Shown piece by piece: positions 1 through 7,461 of a DNA stretch of 19,611 nucleotides. The stretch covers positions 1 through 19,611 of the forward strand of contig DAIOVG010000031.1 in the NCBI GenBank assembly GCA_036759125.1. The letters are read 5' to 3'. Positions within the stretch are counted from its first letter, which is position 1, and every line of letters begins with the position of its first letter. Source of the DNA: CAXXOK01 sp036759125. Lineage in GTDB: Bacteria > Bacillota > Clostridia > Christensenellales > Aristaeellaceae. Below the pieces are notes generated by a model. The model worked only from the letters and a program-made list of their open reading frames with translations, searched no databases and had not been told where the DNA came from. A program made the translations under genes and the position numbers.

Positions 1-304
1 TGCCTTGAATCAACACGCGCTTTTGCGGCTTCTCCAGCGGGGAGAGCCGCACCTCCAGGTCGTGCTTGCCATCCAGCCGTACCGTGTGGCCCCGCACAAA
101 GGCCACATCCTCGCCCTGGGCGATCATCTCGCGGTCAATGGTCGTGCGGTGGCTGCGCCCCAGCGACAGCAGGTGCATGGACTCCAGCAGATTTGTCTTG
201 CCGGAGCCGTTGGAGCCATACAGCACGGTAATGCCGTCGCCCGGCTGAAACGCAAGCGATGAATAATTGCGGAAATTCTTCAGTTGCAGAGAGGTGAATT
301 TCAT
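1..304 (-). CDS. recF: RecF, DNA replication/repair ATPase (N-terminal part; runs off the left edge)
   Basis: Only the first 101 residues are present. They begin MKFTSLQLKNFRNYSSLAF, the usual RecF opening, followed by a Walker A motif GSNGSGKT at about residues 30-37 in the context LYGSNGSGKTNLLE, and then LLSLGRSHRT, a RecF-type sequence after the P-loop. RecF is a cytoplasmic SMC-like ATPase that works with RecO and RecR to load RecA at gapped DNA. The start is fixed by GGGGAGG about six bases upstream, inside the end of the preceding gene. The upstream stop and this ATG lie in TGATATG, so translation is probably coupled. The setting is unusual: recF is classically in the dnaA-dnaN-recF-gyrB cluster, but here it follows a glycosidase at the end of the whiA operon. 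The rest of the gene is outside the window. Confidence 0.93.
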   Translation of the reverse strand, partial: MKFTSLQLKNFRNYSSLAFQPGDGITVLYGSNGSGKTNLLESMHLLSLGRSHRTTIDREMIAQGEDVAFVRGHTVRLDGKHDLEVRLSPLEKPQKRVLIQG

Positions 305-305
305 A

Positions 306-2120
306 TCAGGCCTCCCCGGTAAACGGCGCGAGCCTGCGTGTGATGGTGATCTCAGCATCGGGTGCGTCCAGCGCCTGGCCGAAGACATCCAGCCCGTCCT
401 TTGCGCTGCGGCGGATGAGCAACGTATCGGCATCCGTCGCCAGTACGTCTAAAAAGCCTGTTTGCAGCACGGGGCTTTGCCTGCGGTGCAACAGGATGGC
501 TTTCACCGACTCTCGCAGCGATTTGTCCGCCTCATCCCAGGCCATGGGCGCACGGTTCCACGGGTCGGCCATGCCCTGCATGCCGATCTCGTCGCCATAG
601 TACACGCAGGGGATGCCCGGCAGCGCGCATACAAGCTTCAGCGCTTCCAGCATTCTGGCCTTGGCCAGCGCTTGCTGTGCTTGCGTAAGGCGGACAAGCG
701 CTGCCTCCTCGCGCGGCATTTGCAAAATGCCCGGCTGATCGTACCCGGCAAAGGCGTTGAGCGCGCGAACGCGGTCGTGGCTTGCCAGCAGGTTCATCAG
801 GCTGTAGTAGAACGGCGTGGGGTATACCTCGCGCTGGTGCCGGATTAGCCTGGCAAGCGCGCCCGCATTGATTTTGTTGGTGAAAAAGTCGATCACGGCG
901 CGGCGCAGAGGGTAATTCATCACGCTGTCCAGCGTATCGCCCAGGCAGTAGGAGCGCGGCTCGCCGTAGCTGATCTTGTTGCTGGCGTCTTCCCATACCT
1001 CGCCGATCAGCGTTCCGCTCGGATCGGCCTGTTTTACGGAATACCGCATTTTTTGCAGCAGCCGCACGGGCAGCTCGTCCGCAACGTCCAGTCGCCAGCC
1101 GCTTGCGCCGCGTTGCATCCAAAAGGGCAGCACCCCGTCCCTCTGGTTCAACAGGAAGTGCTGGTAATCCGGCTGATTTTTCTCCACGGCGGGCAGCGTG
1201 TAAAATCCCCACCAGGCGTTGTAGCGGTTGGGAAAGTCGTCAAACCGGTACCAGGCGGCGTAGCGCGAGTGCCGGCTCTGGTATGCGCCTTTGCCGGGGT
1301 AGCGGCCGTAGCGGTTGAAATACAGGCTGTCCGCGCCGGTATGGCTGAATACCCCGTCCATAATCACGCGGATGCCCATTGCCCTGGCGGCCTCTGTTAG
1401 CGCGGTAAAGTCTTTCTTTTTGCCAAGAATCGGGTCTACCTTCAAATAATCGCCCGTATCGTAGCGGTGGTTGGTGCGCGCGCGTACGATGGGGTTCAGG
1501 TAGAGTACGGTGACGCCCAAATCCCGCAGATAGGGGAGCCTTTCGGTGATGCCCCTGAGCGTTCCGCCAAAAAAGTCCAGCGCGCGGTTATCGCCGTTTT
1601 CCGGGTCGATATCCAGCGCGGGCGCTTCGTTCCAATCCTTGTGGAAGCTCGCATCGGGGTGCGCGGCGCTGATCTTATCCTGTTGCGTCTGCGTGGGCTT
1701 TCCGTCGCCCCGGAAAAAGCGGTCGGGGAAGATCTGGTACATGATGCCCTCGCGCAGGTATGCGGGCGTTGCAAAGGCGGGATCGTACACCGTAATCTGA
1801 AAGGCGTGCAGCGTATCGCTTACAATCTGCCCTTCGCCGCCCAGACCATCGTTTTGGTTGCCGTAGCGGATGTCGCCCTCAGGTGTGTGGATGATAAAAT
1901 CGTACCAAAACAGCATTGGCGTAACCGGTACGGTAATCGTTGCCGCGTAACGATGCGATCCGTCCGGCTCCATGGCATACAGCTGCTGTGAGCCGTCCCA
2001 GGTGCGCAGGGTGACTGCATAGTTTTCATCACAAAAAAAGCGCAGCGTGATTTTGCCGCCGCAGGGCACCGCTCCGATGGGGTCGCGGTGATCGGGGGAG
2101 TGGGAATCGTGGCAGAGCAT
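306..2120 (-). CDS. GH13 alpha-glucan hydrolase (neopullulanase/cyclomaltodextrinase type), cytoplasmic
   Basis: A 604-residue glycoside hydrolase family 13 enzyme expected to cleave alpha-1,4 (and perhaps alpha-1,6) bonds in imported malto-oligosaccharides or cyclodextrins. Residues 1 to about 115 form an N-terminal beta-sandwich-like region. The barrel follows from about 120 (EGIMYQIFPDRF). The conserved GH13 regions are visible: DGVFSHTG (255-262), GWRLDVADE with nucleophile Asp345, LIGEVWED with acid/base Glu374, and LLASHDRVR with Asp449. YYGDEIGM and DPWNRAPMAWDE (about 507-530) are also typical. The LPAVEKNQPD stretch (309-318) resembles the extra conserved region of the neopullulanase subfamily. 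There is no signal peptide, so it acts inside the cell. The start follows AGGGAGG with a 7-base spacer. It lies 67 bases after the helical-toroid gene and one base before recF. The exact substrate cannot be read from sequence. Confidence 0.93.
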   Translation of the reverse strand: MLCHDSHSPDHRDPIGAVPCGGKITLRFFCDENYAVTLRTWDGSQQLYAMEPDGSHRYAATITVPVTPMLFWYDFIIHTPEGDIRYGNQNDGLGGEGQIVSDTLHAFQITVYDPAFATPAYLREGIMYQIFPDRFFRGDGKPTQTQQDKISAAHPDASFHKDWNEAPALDIDPENGDNRALDFFGGTLRGITERLPYLRDLGVTVLYLNPIVRARTNHRYDTGDYLKVDPILGKKKDFTALTEAARAMGIRVIMDGVFSHTGADSLYFNRYGRYPGKGAYQSRHSRYAAWYRFDDFPNRYNAWWGFYTLPAVEKNQPDYQHFLLNQRDGVLPFWMQRGASGWRLDVADELPVRLLQKMRYSVKQADPSGTLIGEVWEDASNKISYGEPRSYCLGDTLDSVMNYPLRRAVIDFFTNKINAGALARLIRHQREVYPTPFYYSLMNLLASHDRVRALNAFAGYDQPGILQMPREEAALVRLTQAQQALAKARMLEALKLVCALPGIPCVYYGDEIGMQGMADPWNRAPMAWDEADKSLRESVKAILLHRRQSPVLQTGFLDVLATDADTLLIRRSAKDGLDVFGQALDAPDAEITITRRLAPFTGEA

Positions 2121-2187
2121 ACAAGCGCCTCCCTGCTGAAGTGCCTATATCATATCGGTTTTTGCCGGATTTATCAACTGTGCTTGT

Positions 2188-3285
2188 CTATGATGGCAAT
2201 GCCCGGTGATGGTGCAGGAGCTGCATATAGAACGTCGACTCGATCTCGCGCCAGTTCTTTTTGCGGCGGTTTTCACCAAACGACAAATGGCTGCCCATGA
2301 CAGCATACCCCTGCTTTTCCGTAAACCATGCCGCGGGAAACGCATACCGGCCCTCGCCGGTTTGATAGGTGTCCAGACAGGCGAGCAGTTCACGGAACCA
2401 CGGCGTGTTCCGCGCGTGCGGATAGCGGCACGCAAACTGCGCGTAGAACAAAAGCCTTGGCATTGGGCCTTGACGAAGATAGGATGCGACGTCGAACCAG
2501 CCGGGATACTTGGGATCCCAGCCCATGCTGTGATAGACCCCGTCGCCCTCGACGAGGATGCCGTACCCGTCCGCAACAGTGCTATGAAAGGTGTCTGTGG
2601 AAATGTATCGGATGACGGTATCGATTTTCCGGTCAATCGCGGGGTCATGCAGGCCGTACAAGGTGTGCAGACCGGCGATATCATAGATCAGCGGATAGGC
2701 AAACCCATACGCTCCATATAGCTCCGGCCGGATAAAATGCTTTTTGTGTTTCCAGCATGTTGGAATACCGGTCAGCTTTGCCCTGTCTGCCTCGCCCAGA
2801 TAGAGGTCGTAATCCCTCGTCTGCGTGAAGCGGAACATTTCATCGAGGCTTTCAAGCATCACATGCCATATTGCGGCGTTCTCCACGCCAGCGAGCGACA
2901 TGAGGTTAGCGCTTAGAATGGCGCTGAAATTCCGCCGCTTCTGCGCAAGCGACGCGTAAGCTTCCATTTTTGCCAGATAGAAGGAAACCGCATCCGTCAC
3001 CTGTGGCAGGCCGCCGTGTAATCCCAGCTGCACAAGCTTGCATAGCGCGTTTTCCAGGCAGGTATCAAAGCTGCCATGCTCCATCCACCGTTTTAACGGG
3101 GGATCTTGCGGTTTCAGGTTGAAGAGCCAGCGCTTGACAAGCGCATGGTCAAGAAGCTCGGCTTCCAGTTTGTTTGCGGTTTTGTTGTCACCTAGAAGCT
3201 CGCGCGCCGTGCGGTACCGCACGGGCGCGTCGGCGTTGTCCATCAGCCAGATGAGGGGCTTGGGATCAGCGGTAGCGCTGCCCAT
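2188..3285 (-). CDS. Uncharacterised helical protein, possibly alpha/alpha-toroid (terpene-cyclase-like) fold
   Basis: A 365-residue protein I cannot assign a function to. The N-terminus LIWLMDNADAPVRYRTAREL (11-30) resembles the start of uncharacterised bacterial proteins predicted to have a prenyltransferase/squalene-cyclase-like alpha-alpha barrel. The rest is rich in helices and aromatic residues (W, Y, F, H), with no transmembrane segment or signal peptide. A stretch near residue 70 (HGSFDTCLENALCKLVQLGL) and a Gly/Trp-rich part near residue 250 (DGVYHSMGWDPKYPGWFD) look like conserved repeat-type motifs. I see no DxDD cyclase motif, so a true cyclase is not supported. It starts three bases after the Crh-like gene stops, without a clear Shine-Dalgarno sequence, so translation is probably coupled. 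Family recognition is from memory and tentative; the reading frame is secure from length and packing. Confidence 0.8.
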   Translation of the reverse strand: MGSATADPKPLIWLMDNADAPVRYRTARELLGDNKTANKLEAELLDHALVKRWLFNLKPQDPPLKRWMEHGSFDTCLENALCKLVQLGLHGGLPQVTDAVSFYLAKMEAYASLAQKRRNFSAILSANLMSLAGVENAAIWHVMLESLDEMFRFTQTRDYDLYLGEADRAKLTGIPTCWKHKKHFIRPELYGAYGFAYPLIYDIAGLHTLYGLHDPAIDRKIDTVIRYISTDTFHSTVADGYGILVEGDGVYHSMGWDPKYPGWFDVASYLRQGPMPRLLFYAQFACRYPHARNTPWFRELLACLDTYQTGEGRYAFPAAWFTEKQGYAVMGSHLSFGENRRKKNWREIESTFYMQLLHHHRALPS

Positions 3286-3288
3286 GGG

Positions 3289-3570
3289 TCAGGGCATGGC
3301 CGGGGTTTCGCTGTTTTCGTATTCACGGATGGCCGCGAGTATCGCGGCGGTGGCTTCCTGTTCATCCGTTCCGTTGGCAACAAGCGTAATGCTGGAAGAT
3401 GGCTTCATCGTCTGCGACAGCATTCCCAGCATGCTTTTTAAATTCACAGCCAGGCCATCCTGTTCCAGCGTCAGGCTGCAGTGAAAGTGCCCGCCGACGG
3501 TAGCAAGCTTAGCCGCCAGGACACGTGTAAATGGCAGAAGCGGTCCGAGATCGATTGGCGTTCTCATCAT
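3289..3570 (-). CDS. crh: Crh-like HPr-family regulatory protein (His15 site replaced)
   Basis: A 93-residue HPr-fold protein. The regulatory serine motif is intact: NLKSMLGMLS (43-52) matches the HPr/Crh NLKSIMGVMS region and puts Ser at position 46, its number in B. subtilis HPr. The active-site motif around His15 (GIHARPA in HPr) is replaced by PLLPFTRVLAA, so position 15 is Thr. It should not carry phosphate in the sugar phosphotransferase chain, but could be phosphorylated at Ser46 by HPr kinase and act with CcpA in catabolite control, like B. subtilis Crh, which has Gln15. Gene order supports this: crh follows whiA in Bacillus, and here it starts three bases after whiA ends. AAGGAGG lies about 10 bases upstream of the first of two adjacent ATGs. 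The fit to the Crh role is inference; the loss of His15 is directly visible. Confidence 0.85.
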   Translation of the reverse strand: MMRTPIDLGPLLPFTRVLAAKLATVGGHFHCSLTLEQDGLAVNLKSMLGMLSQTMKPSSSITLVANGTDEQEATAAILAAIREYENSETPAMP

Positions 3571-3573
3571 ATA

Positions 3574-4539
3574 TCAATCCCTCCTTATCGTTGTTTCAAG
3601 GTTGTTTGCGGTTTCACGCGCGATTTGCATCAGGCGGCGCATGCGGTTGTTCACACCGCTTTTGGAAATGGGCGGATCCATCCGCTGGCCGAGCTCTGTC
3701 AGGCTCAGATCGGGGGCCTGTGCCCGCGCCCTTGCAATCTCTTGCAGGCCGGGGGGCAGCGAGGCAAAATCGTCCGAGTCGAGCAGGATCTCAATCAGCC
3801 GCAGCTGTTCCGCACCCGCGTTCATCTGCTTTTGCAGGTTGGCATAATCACAGTTGATGGCGCGGTTGACGTTGCCCAGCACCTGCCGCTTGACCAGCGT
3901 GCTTTCCAGCGTTGTGACCGCCTGATGCGCGCCTGTGGCCGTGAGAATGGTGAGGATATGCTCACTCTGCTTCACATACAGGCTCTGGCCGTTCTTGCGT
4001 GCGGTCTGTTTGGCGGGGATGTCCAGGCTTTTGAGGCACCTGAGGATGCTCTTGCGCAGCTTTTCATCCTTCACCAGAAATTCCAGGTGATAGGCGTTCT
4101 CCGGGTTTACCAGCGTACCGCAGCCAAGGATCGCGCCGCGCAAAAACGCATGACGGCAGCAGGCCTTGGTCAGACGTACGCTTGGGATGGTGGATAACAG
4201 CATCGGCGCGGGTCCGCCCGACATCATCCCCAGCCGCTCCAAAAGCGCGGGCGCTTCGTTGGGGCCGATGGTCAGTACGTACTCACGCGTACCGCCAAAG
4301 CGCGCATGGGTGATGTACTGCAGCTGCGCGGCGATCTGCGTTTCTGCCTGCACAAAGCGGTAAATGCGCCTGGCAATGGCCGCGCTTTCCACAGCGAAAC
4401 GCACGCTCAGCCTGCCCTGCCCGAGAATGGAAAACGATCCCAGGCACAGGTACAGCGCGGTCAGTTCGGCCATACGGCAACAGGATTTATCGCAGGGTAC
4501 GCGGCACAGCTCTTCCTTGCAGTCCGAGGAAAACGACAT
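3574..4539 (-). CDS. whiA: WhiA, sporulation/cell-division DNA-binding protein
   Basis: A 321-residue WhiA. The start chosen here, MSFSSDCKEELCRVP, matches the family N-terminus (MSFSSxVKEEL) and is preceded by AAAGGAAG. An in-frame ATG 24 codons earlier (4611) has no ribosome site and lies only about 11 bases after the predicted transcription start. The N-terminal two thirds is the LAGLIDADG-homing-endonuclease-derived domain, seen at AFLRGAILGCGTLVNPENAY (131-150). VNRAINCDYANLQK (224-237) is the linker signature. The C-terminal helix-turn-helix is LSLTELGQRMDPPISKSGVN (278-297). WhiA affects cell division and chromosome segregation in Bacillus and sporulation in Streptomyces. It is the first gene of the operon. 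The usual partners rapZ and yvcK are not upstream; a divergent sugar-kinase gene is there instead. Confidence 0.96.
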   Translation of the reverse strand: MSFSSDCKEELCRVPCDKSCCRMAELTALYLCLGSFSILGQGRLSVRFAVESAAIARRIYRFVQAETQIAAQLQYITHARFGGTREYVLTIGPNEAPALLERLGMMSGGPAPMLLSTIPSVRLTKACCRHAFLRGAILGCGTLVNPENAYHLEFLVKDEKLRKSILRCLKSLDIPAKQTARKNGQSLYVKQSEHILTILTATGAHQAVTTLESTLVKRQVLGNVNRAINCDYANLQKQMNAGAEQLRLIEILLDSDDFASLPPGLQEIARARAQAPDLSLTELGQRMDPPISKSGVNNRMRRLMQIARETANNLETTIRRD

Positions 4540-4628
4540 ACGCTTCCTTTCGCAGAGTTCCACATCAAACAGCCGATCAACTCGCAGCGCATTCCTGATC
4601 GACGCAAACATCTTTGTTATCTGTGATT

Positions 4629-4658
4629 ATTGTACGGTACCCAAACCTCATTCGTCAA
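4629..4658 (-). promoter_or_regulatory. Sigma-A-type promoter of the whiA-crh-recF operon
   Basis: Read on the minus strand, -35 TTGACG (4658-4653) and -10 TACAAT (4634-4629) are separated by 18 bases. Transcription would start near 4622, leaving a leader of about 83 bases before the whiA ATG at 4539. The -35 box lies one base from the -35 box of the divergent kinase promoter. Confidence 0.75.
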
Positions 4659-4659
4659 G

Positions 4660-4688
4660 TTGTTTTTCCGGGGTATTTTTGCTATGAT
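4660..4688 (+). promoter_or_regulatory. Sigma-A-type promoter of the ROK kinase gene
   Basis: -35 TTGTTT (4660-4665) and -10 TATGAT (4683-4688) are separated by 17 bases. The start of transcription would be near 4695, giving a short leader of about 25 bases before the ATG at 4720. An upstream ATG pair at 4684 overlaps the -10 box, which argues against the longer reading frame. Confidence 0.75.
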
Positions 4689-4719
4689 GAGTGCACAAAA
4701 TACGGGGGAGTGGGCGAAT

Positions 4720-5607
4720 ATGCACAGAATCGGCGCGCTGGAGGCCGGCGGTACCAAGATGGTTTTAGGGGTATTCGACGAGCAGGGAAACGAGCTGAAA
4801 CGGGATACCTTCCCCACGCTTTCTCCGGAGGAAACGGTTCCTAAAATGCTCAAGTTCTTAAGCGACAATCCTGTCGATGCGCTGGGTATCGCATCATTTG
4901 GGCCTGTGGACCTGCATGCGGGGTCAGAGACATATGGCAGCATTACCACCACGCCGAAAACAAAATGGAAGCACTACAATCTGCTCAGGGCATTGACCGG
5001 GGACTCAGATATTCCCTGCGCGTTTGATACCGATGTGAACGCCGCGGCGCTGGCCGAAGCGCAGCTGGGCGCAGCCAAGGGCATGACGGATGCCGTATAT
5101 GTCACAATCGGCACGGGGATCGGCGCCGGGGTATTATCCGGCGGCAAACTGGTGCACGGGCTATTGCATCCCGAGCTTGGGCATATGCTCCTGCGCCCGC
5201 ACCCCGAAGACCCAAACCCCAGAGGCGTATGCCCCTACCACGACGGCTGCCTGGAAGGGCTTGCCGCGGGTCCCGCCATCGGGGCGCGCATTAACGGCGA
5301 TGCCAGAACGCTTCCCGACGACCACCCGACCTTTGCCCTGGAGGCGTATTATCTGGCGCAGATGTGCATGAATATCATCGTTACCTTAAGCCCCCAGCGC
5401 ATCATTCTGGGCGGCGGGGTGATGGAGCGCAAATCGCTGTTTCCCATGATTGGCAAGCAAACGCAGGCGCTTCTAAACGGGTATGTGCAGTCGCCCGCAA
5501 TTCTTGAGCACATCGACGAGTATATTGTTCCACCCTCGCTGTTCCCCGTCAGCGGGCTGGTCGGAGCATACCTGCTGGGAAAGCAGGCGCTCTTGGACCG
5601 ACAATAA
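4720..5607 (+). CDS. ROK-family fructokinase
   Basis: A 295-residue ROK sugar kinase, most like the bacterial fructokinases ScrK and GmuE, which phosphorylate fructose to fructose 6-phosphate with ATP in the cytoplasm. The N-terminal phosphate-binding loop is EAGGTKM (8-14). The catalytic base is expected at Asp105 in DTDVNAAA. Phosphate-2 is TIGTGIGAG (129-137). The ROK zinc site is visible as HPELGH (150-155) plus CPYHDGC (171-177), giving His155, Cys171, His174 and Cys177. CLEGLAAGPAIGAR (177-190) is the fructokinase form of the signature. GGGVM (231-235) closes the second ATP-binding lobe. Length is normal. The start at 4720 is preceded by a GGGGGA run and agrees with family N-termini. 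It is a single-gene unit, ending at the terminator shared with the ABC operon. Substrates other than fructose (for example mannose) cannot be excluded. Confidence 0.92.
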   Translation: MHRIGALEAGGTKMVLGVFDEQGNELKRDTFPTLSPEETVPKMLKFLSDNPVDALGIASFGPVDLHAGSETYGSITTTPKTKWKHYNLLRALTGDSDIPCAFDTDVNAAALAEAQLGAAKGMTDAVYVTIGTGIGAGVLSGGKLVHGLLHPELGHMLLRPHPEDPNPRGVCPYHDGCLEGLAAGPAIGARINGDARTLPDDHPTFALEAYYLAQMCMNIIVTLSPQRIILGGGVMERKSLFPMIGKQTQALLNGYVQSPAILEHIDEYIVPPSLFPVSGLVGAYLLGKQALLDRQ

Positions 5608-5650
5608 GAAACAGCGAAGAACGATTAGCCAATCCTTCAATAAAAAGAAG

Positions 5651-5680
5651 AAGCGGGAGCAGATGCTCCCGCTTTTGTCG
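5651..5680. terminator. Bidirectional intrinsic terminator between the kinase gene and the ABC operon
   Basis: A perfect 10-base-pair stem AAGCGGGAGC / GCTCCCGCTT (5651-5660 and 5665-5674) with loop AGAT. On the plus strand it runs into TTTTG. On the minus strand the A-rich AAAAAGAAGAAG to its left becomes a T-rich tract. It can end both the kinase transcript and the solute-binding-protein transcript. Confidence 0.85.
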
Positions 5681-5706
5681 TTGGAATGTAGTGGTTTCAG
5701 GCTTTC

Positions 5707-7407
5707 TTATTCGCCTGCCGCAATCGCGGCCAGCTTGTTGGCGATTTCGCCGAGATAGAAGTTGGTCAGCTCGTCGTAGCCGAAGGCCTTGGCCTTGTCG
5801 ACCATTTCCGTCCAGTTGGCCTGGAATTCCTCGTCGGACGCGGAGTAGACGCACTTCCAGCTGTATTCCTTCATAATCGGGGCAAACTGTGCGCGCATGT
5901 TGGCCAAATCATCGGGTCTCGCGGCGACGGTGTACATCGTGGCGGGATGCAGCGAGTACTGGCCGGTCTGCTTGTAATATTCCACGCCGGTGCGCGCGCC
6001 GTTTGCATACAACTCGCTCCAGGCGAGGAGCATGTTGTTCTCAAGGCGCTTAATGCCGTCGTTCCAGGCATCGTGGTTGTAGCAGTAGCCGCCCTCGGGA
6101 TCATAGGCGTTCATGAGGATGGTGGAGTTGTTCAGTGCGTTTTTGCCGTCGTAATAGGTTCCGCCGCCGTATTCGGCAGGCATTTCGGTGTTTTGCTCGT
6201 CTTTCCAGCACTGCCAGCCGAAATCGGTTCCGTAGGGCTGGCCGTCCGCATCGTAATCCCAGCACAAGCCCTGCGGGCCGTTATAGCTGGTCATGATGCC
6301 ATCGGTAGAGCACAGCCAGTCGATGATTTCAAGCACGCGCTCAGGATACGCGCAGTTGGCGCCGATGGTCCACACACGGTTGGAGCCGAAGGGTGCGGTG
6401 CCTGCTACGATGGGAGCGGCATCCTTGGGAATCATGGTCACATAGCCTTCGCCGTTGGCGACACGCTCGTCGGAGTTGTAACTTTGCATTTTCCAGCCCC
6501 ACAGACCCAGCAGATAACGACCGGAGTCAACCTTGACAGAGTACGTATCAAAGTTCTGGCTGATCGATTCGGGATCGAACAATCCGGCGCGATAGAGCTG
6601 GTTGTTGATGGAAAGCATCTTCTGGTACAGGCTGCCTTCCTCAAGCGGGTTGACGATATCGCCGGTGCCCCAGTTGACACCCAGATAATCCTGCTCGGCG
6701 TAGCCGTACCAGGTCATCAAGTCCCAGGTGAATTTCATAACGCAGTCTTCCCAGTCCGGGAAGCCGCCGAAGGCATATACCTTTTCGCCGTTAGCGTTGA
6801 CAGGAACGGCATCCTGCAGCGCTTGCAGGAAGGGCACCAGATCATCAATGGTGTCAAGTTTGGGCATCCCGGCTGCGACGTACGCATCCCAGCGAACCTG
6901 CATACCGTAGTTGGGCTCGATAACCACATCCCAGTCGGTGCGGTTGTAGCCGATGTCATGACCGAAGCCCCATACGCCGTCGATCCCTGTGGCGGCAGAG
7001 ACGAAATTGGTAATCTTCGCCTGTGAATCCTGGGTCCATTTTTCGATATTGACGTACGGTTCCAGGTCCAGTTCGTTCCAATCAAGCAACAGGTTGCCGT
7101 TAATGGCGGAGATCATGTGATCACCGGTATCTCCGAAGATGATCAGGTCACCAAGCTCGCCCGCAGCCATGCGGGTTTGCCATGCGTTTTGATCGAGATT
7201 GGTGGAGATGATATTCAGTTCAACGTTGAACTTGTCCTTGAGGATTTTGGCGAACCAGCCTGTCGACATTTGATTGGCAAGTTCATCAAACACTGTGATG
7301 GTAATGGGCTCCCGGTAGACGTCCTCCGCGACGGCAACAACCGACACCAGGCTCATCAGCATGGTGACAACTGCCAGCATCGCAAGTATTTTGTTGAGTT
7401 TCCGCAT
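5707..7407 (-). CDS. Extracellular carbohydrate-binding protein of an ABC importer (LplA/YtcQ type)
   Basis: A 566-residue secreted solute-binding protein, expected to capture an oligosaccharide or sugar-acid ligand and pass it to the two permeases encoded just upstream. Residues 1-27 are a signal peptide: positive MRKLNK, a hydrophobic core of Leu/Val/Met, then AVA-ED, a signal-peptidase-I-type site. There is no lipobox cysteine. The mature part starts with REPITITVFDELANQ, the usual first beta strand of the family, and is rich in Trp and Tyr, as expected for sugar stacking. It is longer than typical 420-450-residue family-1 binding proteins and fits the large LplA/YtcQ group. AAGGAGG precedes the ATG. 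It is the last gene of the operon and is followed by the shared terminator. The transported sugar is not evident. Confidence 0.92.
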   Translation of the reverse strand: MRKLNKILAMLAVVTMLMSLVSVVAVAEDVYREPITITVFDELANQMSTGWFAKILKDKFNVELNIISTNLDQNAWQTRMAAGELGDLIIFGDTGDHMISAINGNLLLDWNELDLEPYVNIEKWTQDSQAKITNFVSAATGIDGVWGFGHDIGYNRTDWDVVIEPNYGMQVRWDAYVAAGMPKLDTIDDLVPFLQALQDAVPVNANGEKVYAFGGFPDWEDCVMKFTWDLMTWYGYAEQDYLGVNWGTGDIVNPLEEGSLYQKMLSINNQLYRAGLFDPESISQNFDTYSVKVDSGRYLLGLWGWKMQSYNSDERVANGEGYVTMIPKDAAPIVAGTAPFGSNRVWTIGANCAYPERVLEIIDWLCSTDGIMTSYNGPQGLCWDYDADGQPYGTDFGWQCWKDEQNTEMPAEYGGGTYYDGKNALNNSTILMNAYDPEGGYCYNHDAWNDGIKRLENNMLLAWSELYANGARTGVEYYKQTGQYSLHPATMYTVAARPDDLANMRAQFAPIMKEYSWKCVYSASDEEFQANWTEMVDKAKAFGYDELTNFYLGEIANKLAAIAAGE

Positions 7408-7431
7408 AGAGTATGCCTCCTTCTTATTTGT

Positions 7432-7450
7432 ACCGGCAATGCGCGCCGGT
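7432..7450 (-). promoter_or_regulatory. Intercistronic hairpin ahead of the solute-binding protein gene
   Basis: ACCGGC (7432-7437) and GCCGGT (7445-7450) form a six-base-pair stem in the 54-base gap between the permease stop and the ribosome site of the binding-protein gene. There is no T-run, so it is not a terminator. In such operons a hairpin can stabilise the RNA carrying the more abundant binding protein; that role here is inference. Confidence 0.35.
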
Positions 7451-7461
7451 TACATTCATGG

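Noticed and set aside
3481..4197. A 238-codon open frame on the plus strand over whiA and crh
   Set aside because: Fully antisense to two well-supported genes, with low-information composition.
4540..4611. An ATG 24 codons upstream as the whiA start
   Set aside because: No ribosome site, about 11 bases from the predicted transcription start, and the extra residues are absent from the family.
5947..7026. A 359-codon open frame on the plus strand
   Set aside because: Antisense to the solute-binding protein; the Val/Gly-rich composition is that of a high-G+C shadow frame and there is no ribosome site or recognisable domain.
7432..7450. The intercistronic hairpin as a terminator
   Set aside because: No T-run follows on the minus strand, and it lies between genes of the same importer operon.
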